In this document: positions 1 through 10,000 of the stretch, in pieces | Numbering within the stretch: the stretch's first letter is position 1 | Layout: each line of letters begins with the position of its first letter | From: Cloeon dipterum | Lineage: Eukaryota; Arthropoda; Insecta; Ephemeroptera; Baetidae | Length of the DNA stretch: 64,000 nt | Assembly: GCF_949628265.1 (NCBI RefSeq) | Contig: NC_088789.1 | Span: 992,001-1,056,000 of the forward strand | Direction of reading: 5' to 3' | Notes under the pieces: generated by a model | What the model was told of the DNA's origin: nothing | The model's input: only the letters and a program-made list of their open reading frames with translations | Database searches by the model: none | Program-made: the position numbers and the translations under genes

Positions 1-250
1 TCTTTCTATGGGCGCAAAAAATCTGAAAATTGGTTCCCAGAACAGTGGTGGTCTTTTGCGTGCGATGGAGTTGGTAAGACCCTTCAAGTTTCATCTGTTT
101 GGAAAAAATTGCGAATTTTCCATTTTTTCCCATATTATCCTTAGGGAGAAGTGCAAAAAATCACGTTTTTCAAACTTCAAAATCTATTTAGTCCTAGGAT
201 TTTGGTCGGATTGGCTTGAATTTGGTCTTAAAATGATCCAAGATTAATTT
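1..250 (-). repeat. Partial copy of dispersed repeat family R1 at window edge
   Basis: The first roughly 100 bases match, on the opposite strand, the stretch at about 10320-10400 (shared words include GGGCGCAAAAAATCTGAAA versus GGGCGCGAAAAATCTGAAA, and GCGATGGAG followed by GTAAGACCC). It is one end of the dispersed repeat described in full at 10030-10740. It has no coding potential: the ORF across it is an accidental reading of the repeat. Confidence 0.6.
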
Positions 251-1440
251 AGCGTCAACTGAGGAGAAATTTTTTACACCACCATATTGAGACTCGTCTT
301 TACAGCCGTGTTTATTTTTTGTCACTTGTTAGTTCAATCGAGGCATTTTATTTTATTTTATAGTATATGGAATTATCTTTATATTGAACGTAAGATTTTA
401 CGCTATATAGGCACTATACCGAGTTGCAAAGCTTTTTTGCATTGGATGCAAAAAATAAAATGTTCCTTGAAATTTTGGAAATAAAATCAACTTCCGATTT
501 AATGAGGTACAGAAATGAAAAAAGAGAAACAAACCTTTTTTACAAATAAATTATTAGAGCGTCGCATTGGGTCGTCGCAGTTTGATTTAAAAATTGAAGT
601 TTGGTTTTTTACATTTACAAATAATCCGTTTTAGTAGTTTTTTCGTCGAACCATTTTATTTCACTGATTTTTGACAGAATTTACTTGGTGTTTAAAGTGA
701 ACTTTTATTATTTCGTGAGGAATATGTCCTGCTCAACTAGTTTCCAATGCAAATTTCAATAAAAATAAAATTATTTCGTGCTATCAAGGGGTGGAAACAG
801 GAGTGTAAAGGGGGTGGAGTAATTAGTTTTGTGTCAACAACCAAAACAATAAAAAAATCGACGTAAAAAACTTGAATTTCTACCAAGGTTTTCAAAACTT
901 ACTCAGAAAATGGAATAATTAACTGAATGTTCAGCGCTATAAATTTAAATCTTTTGGGATTTAATTTAAAGCATAAAACCGTGATAAAATGATCTCATTT
1001 TCCAGTTTTTGTGTCATAGGAAATGATGGATATATATTTTGATGGACCTTCGTAATAATATTCGCTATCAATATGGATTGGCCATCAAATACAAGGTTTT
1101 TTGTAATTTGGAGGTTTAATATTTCAAACCACAAAAAATATCTCTGTTAAAATTATGACTGATTTTGCACACTTTTCGTAACATGACGTAATAGAACAGA
1201 TATTGTAATTGTATTGTTAAATGCTTATAGTTAAAAACTCTATCCATTTAAAAAATAGAAAATTGTCGATTGTTTTTTTTTCGAATAATTAAAACATCTA
1301 ATTTAAGAAAAATATTTTAAATATGAAAAATGAAGTTTAATGTAAAAATAAGAAATATTTTTGTATGCACACAAGTAATTTATTTATTCATTTGAATGAA
1401 TTTCAGTGCTGGAGTAAATTAAAATGAAAATTTCATTTGA
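251..1440. other. Gene-free AT-rich intergenic stretch
   Basis: Very AT-rich sequence with short homopolymer runs. I see no open frame with plausible splice partners, no tandem repeat and no recognisable RNA gene here. Confidence 0.5.
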
Positions 1441-1474
1441 TAATTTCCCGCTTGAAAGGCTCTAAAGAAATGGT

Positions 1475-1735
1475 GCGTGCGTCAGGTTTGCGACCTACCT
1501 TTGGTCGTTAGGGGTGCGTTGGCGACGCCGGCTGAAGAGACACTGCCAGAGCGGAGCCGGTCGGAGCCTATGGCGTTGGGCGCGCGCGCGGCGCCGCCAG
1601 CATCCCCGTCGCGTCCGCCCCCGCGCACCCCCGAGCGTCGTGGGTGGGTGGGTGGGTTGGTGTCATCCTTGCAATGTGCTGCTGCCGTAAGCCCGGCTTT
1701 CCCGATGCCCGTAGTAGCGACGTGAGCCGAAACGC
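1475..1735. promoter_or_regulatory. Isolated GC-rich, CpG-dense island
   Basis: An abrupt change from AT-rich to GC-rich sequence with many CG dinucleotides, a run of alternating CG (GCGCGCGCGGCGCC) and a (GGGT)n run at about 1640-1660 with four G-triplets, which could fold as a G-quadruplex. An 82-codon ORF spans it, but its composition looks like a translated CpG island (Ala/Pro/Arg). It may be a promoter or 5' UTR exon of a gene whose body is not in this window. Confidence 0.4.
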
Positions 1736-1964
1736 GAGTGCCTAATTTCTATGTTCGCCCAGCCCGAATACAAAACACAACACACGCACGCACACGGCAC
1801 AAAAGTCTAAATGCTCACGCGTGATTGCCGCCCGACTTCTCGTTATCAGCCTAAAGTCTGCTTTGCTCTCTTACGAGCGCCGCAATGTGTCTGAAAGTAA
1901 AGAAAAATAATTGTCTAAATTAAATTGGAACCATTTTTTTTTTGTTTTTTGTATTCCTGAAACA

Positions 1965-2470
1965 TATATTCTCGGCGTCATAGCAGCAGAGTTATTAATT
2001 TTTAATAACGCGAAATGTGACATTTCAAACTTTTGATTTTGGGGCCCAGGTGGGGCCCTATGGGCCCGACGGTGCTGATAAGAGTACCAATCGATCTTCC
2101 TTGGTAAGGGGCGTACGCCCATGTGCGGTTTTCCAAAATCGGACCATTTTTCGAATTTTTGCGAAATTATTTCTGCCAAATTTCCAGAAAAGTTGAAATT
2201 TTCACAAAATGATTTTATTTTTTATTAAAATTCAGCCCTTTGTCCGATCGTCGACCATGAGCCCTCATCGGACAAGTCTTGGATAGGGTATTGATCCTAA
2301 CGACCTTTTTCAGGGTACACCGACCTGAGATCCGTTCCCAGGCTGTTTTTTCGTGCTTTTTCAGTACTTTTCAAGCAAATTTGACGGTAATCCTCGATGA
2401 TTTTTCATCCTTGCCTGTCTCCGAACTTTCTCAGGTCACGCGACCTGAGGAAAATTGGAAATAGAGATGA
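1965..2470 (+). repeat. Dispersed repeat family R1, near full-length copy
   Basis: Shares ordered blocks with 10030-10740 in the same orientation: a GAGTTATTAATTTTTAA block, a GGGGCCCAGG...GGGCC block, ACCAATCGAT, a GTGCGGTTTTCCAAAA block, and then CCTCATCGGACA, ACGACCTTTTTCAGGGTAC and CCGACCTGAGATCCG. The copies are too diverged to be recent. No ORF is kept among copies, so this looks like a non-autonomous element. Confidence 0.7.
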
Positions 2471-2479
2471 AAATTTTAA

Positions 2480-3130
2480 GACTTTTTGGGCTTCGTTTTA
2501 ATATAATATTTAATTAATTTTGTCTTTGACATGTCGAATTTTAGAAGCTCGTATTATGATGGCGCCCCTTTGTTTCTTCTCATTGCGCGATTCGCTGCAG
2601 AAGATTCCAGACGAGACGCACGTAAAGATTAACTCGCGGGACGCTTTCCGTTTAATTTGGGCAGGAGATTTTGGGGGTAGATAGCCCGAATTCCGTTCCC
2701 TCTCAAGAACACTGAGTGGCAATTTCAGTAAGCGAAGGAGGAGGAGAAGGAGGGGAAAAGATTCTAAGCACACGCGCCAAAAGAGGATTTCAAGTTTGAT
2801 AATATTATTCTGTGGAGGTTTTCCAGAAATTAGGTCACCCATGTACAGCAATTGTTCTCTCAGTTTGACTAAATTTGATTTTTGTTTTTTAAATATTTTG
2901 GCATATTTGGTCATTTAAGAGATGGCAATGAATATTTAATTACTGAGTTTTGTAGTGGAATCACATGCTTTTCCTTTAGTTCAGCTATTATTGTTTATTT
3001 TTCAATACAATATTTGGGTTAATTTTCCGATTTTATTATTATTTTTTTATTAGAAATTCCCTAATTAATTTGAATATGACACTGATTTATCATACAATTT
3101 ACTGCATTTTTATATCATACTAAAAATAAA
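2480..3130. other. Intergenic stretch without recognised gene
   Basis: A 134-codon minus-strand ORF lies at 2510-2914, but it has no recognisable motif, contains a Leu-rich run produced by a purine-rich tract, and has no supporting splice context. I see no other feature. Confidence 0.4.
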
Positions 3131-3133
3131 GGA

Positions 3134-4816
3134 ATATGGTGCCGGGGGTAGTGACCGGCCACTTAAGCATCAGAACAACTTTGAAACGAAAATTCTTAGA
3201 GAAATAGCTGCTTATCTTATAATATTATGGATGATAACTGTTCACAAGACCTTCATGAGTGATATTCACGTAGAGTTTGTCGTCAAATTCGCATTACAAC
3301 GCCAGCTGAGCGAACAAAAGACGATCGGACGAGAATCATGCTTTACCGGCCATGCGCACTAGTGACCGTACAGGCGTGCACCAGTGACCGGCCAAAGCTC
3401 ATTTTCCTTGATTAAAGTGCGGTTTTCATTGCTTTTGGATGCTTTATTCCACATGATCTGTTGTAATCACCTTATTTTGGACATAATGTGTCATATTTTG
3501 TTGGAAAAATTTCAGAATATTTTTATTTTTTTTAGATTTTCCAATAAAAACACGACATATTTCGGGTTCTTTGCACCTCTAAATCTCGGGTTCTAACCAT
3601 CGGAATTGCGGAAACTACCCACCGTTAGACTCGTCTCGACATCCTCTGAGTAGCTGAAGGGTTTACGGGGTGAAAAAAACCATCCTTCATTATTTAAATT
3701 TTGATAACAAGCGACCACCGTTCCTGGCGCCGCTCAGTGTTGCATCGTTCAAGGCTGTATGGCAACTTAAGGGTGGATATAAAACACCCCAAAACCCTTT
3801 AGTTACCCAGAGGAGGTCGAGACAAGTCCAACGGTGGGTAGTTTTTACAATTTTGATGCTGAGAACCCGAGATTTGGATGCGCAAAGATGACCCAAAAAC
3901 ACGAAAAAATATGATTCGTTTAAATTTCGTTATTTTTGCAAACTCCCAAACTTTAGTTCTAACCATTAGAATTGCATAAACTAACCACCGTAAGACTCGT
4001 CTCGACCACCACTAACCAGCTAAAGTACTTTGGGGGTGCCAACTTCATCCCCCTTCAACCCCATAGCCACAATTTTGATAGTAAAAAATTTAGTATATGC
4101 TTCCTCTGCTGGGATTAAAAATATTTAAAATGTCCAAAACTTCTACTAAATTGCCACCTCGTCCCATAGTTCAAAACTTAATAAAATATTTTTTAATTCA
4201 ATGCAAATTAAAACAAAAATCCAGAGTTTTAAATGATTCAATTTTTTCGAGGGGGATGATGCATAGTGACTAAGGGGTGGAGGGTAAGCACCCCTTAACC
4301 CTTCAGCTTGTCAGGGGAGGTCGAGACGATTCCAACGGTGGGTAGTTTATGCAATTCCGATGATGGGGAGGGGTTTTATTCAACTTGTACGGTAACTACA
4401 GCAAGGTGATTTCCAACGGGTCCTATTACCGTACATTGCATTTTAGGCACTTTTATTTAGTTTAAATCCTAATTCATGCATAAATTTGACATGAATGGAT
4501 TCCTCATGAACCATTCTTCCCGTCCATAGCTTATAATACATAATACTATCCGAATTCTTGACGACAGCTCCTAATTCAAAATGAGGCACTGGATAGCTCT
4601 TTTGTTAACATTCGCTTTACATGGCATGTCTCAACTTGATTCGCCGCGTGTTTCTGGTTCACGACCAATTTGAGCTTTAATTCGTAGTGTACCATTCTAA
4701 TAGAAGGTGGCACTGTGTATGCAACATTTTTTTTGTTTTTCTATCGACTCTAGGGGGCGTAGTCCTCATTTTGTCCGGTCACTAGCGCTGGCCGGTAATA
4801 CCAGCAGGCACCATAT
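3134..4816. mobile_element. 1.7-kb inverted-terminal-repeat element with nested fold-back
   Basis: The left end reads ATATGGTGCC (3134-3143) and the right end GGCACCATAT (4807-4816), a perfect 10-bp inverted terminal repeat. Inside both ends are clustered copies of GTGACCGGCC and its complement (for example near 3155, 3385 and 4770-4795). The TA inside each end is compatible with a TA target duplication as in Tc1/mariner-type elements, but the element has no transposase ORF. A second inverted pair is nested inside: 3597-3661 is the reverse complement of 4297-4366 (ends CCATCGGAATTGC and GCAATTCCGATGATGG). Further related arms lie at about 3790-3850 and 3960-4025. Confidence 0.7.
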
Positions 4817-5039
4817 AGCTTTCGTACCTCACGATGAACGTCAAAAATATAATTAATTTTTAAATGAGAATTTATTTTTTTATTAGGCTGAATTCAATGA
4901 TAGTTTATGTGTTATTTTATTTTTTGATTGTTAATTTTTTGTATTGTTTATCTTCTAGAGCTCGTTGCATGATTGTTAAAAGTTATGAATAAAAATTAAG
5001 AAAAAATATTCCCTGCGGCAACACTTACACAAATTAATT

Positions 5040-5540
5040 CTTTCGCGAGGAGCTTTTAAAATTCACAGACGCCTCTCTTTTTGCCCTTGATACATAAACT
5101 TCCTTCGTTGAAATATAAAAAAGGCGATGTAAACACAAAGAGTGGCACAATATGTGCGGGGGAGATGCCGTATAATTCTTGGCACGCGTTGGAGATTAGG
5201 CGAAAAGGTTAAAAATCTCGCCGAGCTGAAGTGCGCGCGCAAACAAATTTGATGATGGATTAGCGCCATAAATATGCGCCGCCTTCTCTTCGCCGGCGTA
5301 ATTACAATTTTCGACCCGCATAATCCCATTTGTCTAGCGGCAACACGAGCCCCCCGAAATGCACCCCAACTTGATGCCGGCCGCCGCTGCATAATTTATT
5401 TCCATTTCCGACCCTCCTTACGCCCAAACAACTAATCCCCTCGTAAAAGTGTCGACGCGCGAGGCGGAAAAATGTTTCCTTTTTATTTAAAGTGGATCGA
5501 TATAAACGGTGTAAATTAAATATTATTGTAATTGTTGCAT
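5040..5540. promoter_or_regulatory. Non-repetitive, GC-richer block, candidate regulatory region
   Basis: This block is markedly less AT-rich than its surroundings, has no relative elsewhere in the window and shows no convincing coding frame: overlapping minus ORFs of 109 and 80 codons exist but have low-complexity, unstructured products. Such isolated blocks in insect intergenic DNA are often conserved regulatory sequence. That reading is inference from composition only. Confidence 0.25.
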
Positions 5541-5564
5541 GCAATACACAATTTTTGTTTTACA

Positions 5565-5850
5565 GTAAAATTTTCAAGTTTTCTCCAAAATTTCCAGCGC
5601 TTGACCACATTTTCTTGGCAGATTTCGATTCCTCTCGTCGAGATCTGTCCAACGGCGTATAAAACCTTTTAAATAACTCTTTGTTTGTGAAATAAAATGA
5701 GATATCAAGTAAGTAGACGGTTCTAGTAAGGATACAGTGCTAAATTTGCAGCCACTTTCTCAACAAATTACACTGCTAACTCATCAATTTTGGCTTCAAC
5801 TCAATCTTAAGGGACGAGTCCATTCATTGGCAACAGCATTTTGCCTAACC
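5565..5850 (+). repeat. Dispersed repeat family R3, plus-oriented copy
   Basis: Shares long blocks with 58250-58560 in the same orientation and with 6694-6862 inverted: TTTTCTCCAAAATTTCCAGC, TTGGCAGATTTC, TCTGTCCAAC, a GTGAAATAAAATGAGATATC-type block, and then TTACACTGCTAA and a TTGGCTT...CTCAATC...TAAGGGA block. No ORF is conserved. Confidence 0.65.
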
Positions 5851-5879
5851 TTCTCAAAATACATTTTAAAGTATATATT

Positions 5880-6690
5880 ATAAATTTGAAAATTGTGCTA
5901 AAGGGATTTGATGAAAGGAGGGCGGTTCACTCGCGTGCAAAATATTTTCCCCTTTGGTAATTAGATAATTGAGAGGCCGATTAATTTTCCGTCGATGCCC
6001 CAGTGAATGATGGCCTCTTGGAACTTTCCACTGTTTGCTTTGCCAGCCGAGACGTGAATGAGCAGCGCCCCGCGGGAATGCAAAAATATAATTGAACGCA
6101 CTCACACGGAGCACCTGCTAATCCCCGTTCCAATCAGGGTTTCCAGGTTTTCCACAGCCAAACGAATGAAGATTTAAAATTGTGTCTGTTATTTTCTTGA
6201 GTTAAAAAGGAAAATAACAAAAATTTGCAGCTCAGGGATTTTTTTTAAATAAACTTTATTTAAATTTTAACTATTAATTATTTTCGTTACTATCGAAGGG
6301 TTTTTCTTAAATTCAATAATAGATAATAAGGAAAATGATCATGAAACTCTTGAAAAATGTATTAAATAATTTAAAAACGTGCGAGAGCTAGAATTGAAGA
6401 GAAAGCGATGAACTGACATATAGTTTGCATGTTTGCCTTATATTTTTTGCTCTTTTTATCCCTGTCCGAGAACCGGAGGACAGGGAAGGGCGCGCACTGC
6501 ACTAGCACGAATGCTGAAACACGGCGAACGGATTGAATGGGCGCAGGAGGCCGCACTCAAGCCCACTCAAGGGCCACTTGCCTCCGCACCGTGGACGTTT
6601 TTTGAAACGCTAGACATTCGTCCCCTGAAGCCAAATCACGCATGCTGCAAAGGTGCAAAGCAGCAAGTAGCGAGTCGGCGCCGGTGCGCC
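5880..6690. other. Gene-free stretch between inverted R3 arms
   Basis: It contains a moderately GC-rich, non-repetitive block at 5880-6120 with homeodomain-like TAATTAG and GATTAATTTT words, AT-rich filler, and another GC-richer block at about 6460-6690. The 94-codon plus ORF at 6433-6717 shows no motif and ends inside repeat R3. It could be regulatory sequence. No gene is supported. Confidence 0.3.
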
Positions 6691-6693
6691 TCC

Positions 6694-6862
6694 CAGTTAG
6701 AACTGTCTCCTTACTAGGACTGTCTCTTTACTTGAAATCCTATTTAATTTGACAGCAAAGAGTTTTCAAAAAAGGTTTCATAGTCTGTTGGACAGATCTT
6801 GACGAGAGGAATTGAAATCTGCCAAGATAATGTGGGCAAGCGCTGGAAATTTTCCACCAAGG
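6694..6862 (-). repeat. Repeat family R3, inverted arm
   Basis: Its reverse complement matches 5590-5750 closely (GGAAATTTTCCACC..., TTGGCAGATTTCAATTCCTC, GATCTGTCCAACAGAC). Together with 5565-5850 it makes inverted arms about 1 kb apart, so the interval could be one fold-back element or two independent insertions. Confidence 0.6.
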
Positions 6863-7055
6863 ATAGAATAGAAAACAACGTGTGCAAATAAACTGCAACA
6901 GTAATTTATTATCGAGTAATGTTAAATCGGGTACACAGTCTAAGAGGAAGGAAATCCATGCAACAAGCTGCGTCGTTGAAAAAATGCTCTACCGTCGGCC
7001 GGGGCGGGCCGTGCCTCCGTGCGCAGACTAGACAACAAGCAAAATTTCCTTAAGT

Positions 7056-10000
7056 TTAGTCTTGCTGGCGGAGGTAGGCCTCGTCGAAGAGGTTCAGCTC
7101 GCGAGCCACGTAGTTGGCCTTGTTGCGCAGAACCTTGGCAGAGTTGGCCGACTCTTCCAGCAGCTTCACTTCCTTCTCCAGCGCCTTCACCCTGCCGCTC
7201 ATGTCCTCCGTGCTCTCGTCCACCAGGTGGCACAGCCGGGCGAACGTGCTCGACAGCTCCCTGATAACAGCAAAAAATAGCATGCATTGATTTCCGCAAT
7301 TGCCAAAATAAATGAGCACTTGCAGAAAGACCACTTGTGCGAACGACTTGTTTGTCAGAAGAAAAAACAGATTGCTTTGTTTTCACTCACTGTTGGACTT
7401 GGTGGCTGCAGTTGGCCGAGGTGAGGTCGACGATCAGCTTGAGTTTGTTGGTCGCGTGGTTGACGTACTGCTTCTTGAAAGTGCGCTCCTTGGCCTTGTT
7501 GGTCCACGTGAGTCGCTCGTACATGTAGAGACAGCCGTAGATGGCGCCCGACACCAGGATCAGCCGCCAACCCACCGTTTTCAGCATCTATTCAATTAAT
7601 TTTAATTGTCTGGGAATTTTCTTAGTATGGGCGAGCTTACAAATCCGGCGACGAGCATTCCGCCGACAGTGCCTTGAGAGGAAATTGAGGCGACGGCGAT
7701 TTTCGACAGGAAGGACCAGTCCTCGTTAGAAACGCTTCTCTGCAGCGAAACCTGGTGACCAGGGTCCCCAAGTGGCGTCAGAGGATGCGGAATCTGAATA
7801 AAGAAAAAATCAGTTGGAAAAAAGATTTCAAAATTTTGATGATTTTAAATATCACGTCAGGATTAATGTTTCCAGTTTTCTTCCCCTCCAAAAAGGTTTT
7901 TAAAAAGAAAAAATTAACACTAACCCTTTCGACCCTGTTGAGGACGGCGACGTCCGCGCTGCGGCCGCGCATGAACCTCGCAATCAGCGATGTGATTCCC
8001 CACGAGAACCGGAATTCAAGGTTCTCGTGGAAGTCGGCGCACAGGTTGTCGCAGTTGAGCCGGTAGAGGATCTCGAAGGGCTCGCGGCGCGGCAGGATGG
8101 TGAGCGAGACCTGCTTCTTGTCGGCGGGCAGCAGGTCCGCCATGCGGTCCGTCATTTCGCGTTGGCTCGTCTCCATGTTGAGCGCCAGCGCCGTCGAGAG
8201 CCGCGCCCGCAGGTTGCTGCCCAGGCCGTTCTCCACGTGCACGTGCAGCTCCTTTTTGTACACGTTCAGCACCAGCGGCTCTGGGTGGAACGGCAGGTTG
8301 AACTCGTCCACTAGCGTCGACAGTCGGTGAATCTCCTCGCTCAGCGCTTTCGACACCTGATCAAAGGATATTACATTTATTAATTGCTCCAATTAGTTTT
8401 CAGATGAGTAGGGCTGTGGAAAGAAAAGAATCAGAGGCTAGATTTCAGGTTGCGCGTCCTGAGGAGGGTCGGTGAAAGGCAAGAGTAAAGAATCGTAGCC
8501 GAGTACCGCCAAAATGTGCTCGATATAACTTAAAAACTATTTAAAACCAGCCTCGGGAGCGAATTTCAGGTTGGGGTAACCTGAAAAAGGTCGCTAGGGT
8601 AAAAGCCTCGTCCAAAATCTGTGCGATGAGGGGTCGTGGTGTACGATCAGACAAACATAATAAAATAAAAATAATTAACAAGTTTCAGAAAATTTCGATT
8701 TTTTTTTTAAATTTGGTTGAAAGAAATTCATAAAAATTCGAATAATGGTCCGAATTTGGAAAATCTAGTACAGGTGGACGCGCATTACTAAGGGGCATCA
8801 ATTGGAACTTGAATCAGCTCTGTCGGGCCCATAAGGCCCCGAAACCCAAAGTTTCAAACGTCACTAATCGCGTTTTTCAGACTTTTAAAATAAATAACTC
8901 AGCTCCTATGGGTCGTACAGTAAAAAATCGAAATTTATCAGACTCGCCCATAAATTCGGCGTCTTTTAGACTCCTTAACCGCTCCAAAATCTGCACTTTT
9001 TTAACAATTTAGTTTTTTCTACCTATTTTATTGAAATTTTTGTTTGGCAAGTATTTGATAAATTTCCAAATGAGTACTAACACGTTGTTCGACGTCCTCG
9101 ACCATTTGGTGAATCTTGTCCTTCATCTCTTGGGTGAGCAGCATAAGGTTTTTCTCTGTGAAGTTGAGCCGGTCCTGCACCTCCTTCTTCATCAGCAGCT
9201 TTTCAGCCCTGGTCTTGAGGCACTTTTCGTAGATGGCGTCCATCACTCGCTTCACCTCGCTCACCACCAGCTGGCCCTGCTGCGAGTGCTGCTCGAATTT
9301 GGTTTTCACGGCCGACTGCGAGATGCACTCCTCGAACTTCTTCTCAAAGTCCTGGAACTCGAAGTATCGCTTCTGGAAACCCTCCGCCAGCGCACCAGCT
9401 GCAAGGGAAAAATTAATTGAATTGTTGATTTATTTAAATTTAGTTTAGTACTGTGCGCGGGGTGTCCATTCTGCTCTTGGAGCCTGGCTTGCAGGGCCTC
9501 CTTGGCTGAGACGAAGAAGATGCGCTGTGCTGCCTCGTCGCTCGAGCAAACTTTAAGTTCCGAGACAAGGAAGTCGATTGTCCGTTCTGTGTGCTGGCCT
9601 CTGACCTACAAACGGAAACCAAAATTATTTGTGGAAACTGAATTAAAAGACTGTGGAGAAGAAAGCTAGAGGAGAAGGAAGCAGGGCTTACCTCTTCGGA
9701 CGTGTCAATGGGATGCTTGCAAGCAAGAAAATTTAAGGTTCTTAAAGGGTTTTTGTACATTTAATTTGTAGCATAAAAGGCGAAGATTTTAGCACTGATA
9801 GTAGGCTAGCGTTTTACCTATTTGTCCTAATTTAAATACATACCTCGTCCATATAATCAGGCTCAGAAGCTGCTGCGTCCCACCTGTTATTCAGGATGAA
9901 AATATTCGGCTTGGAGAGACGCTGCGATACTTTGTGGAAAAAGTTTTTCTCCTGAAAACAAAATAAAACAACCATAAGCAAAAAATATACGAATGAAGAT

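Noticed and set aside
2510-2914. A 134-codon minus-strand ORF
   Set aside because: No motif, Leu run from a purine tract, no splice support and next to repeats. It could only be kept with transcript evidence.
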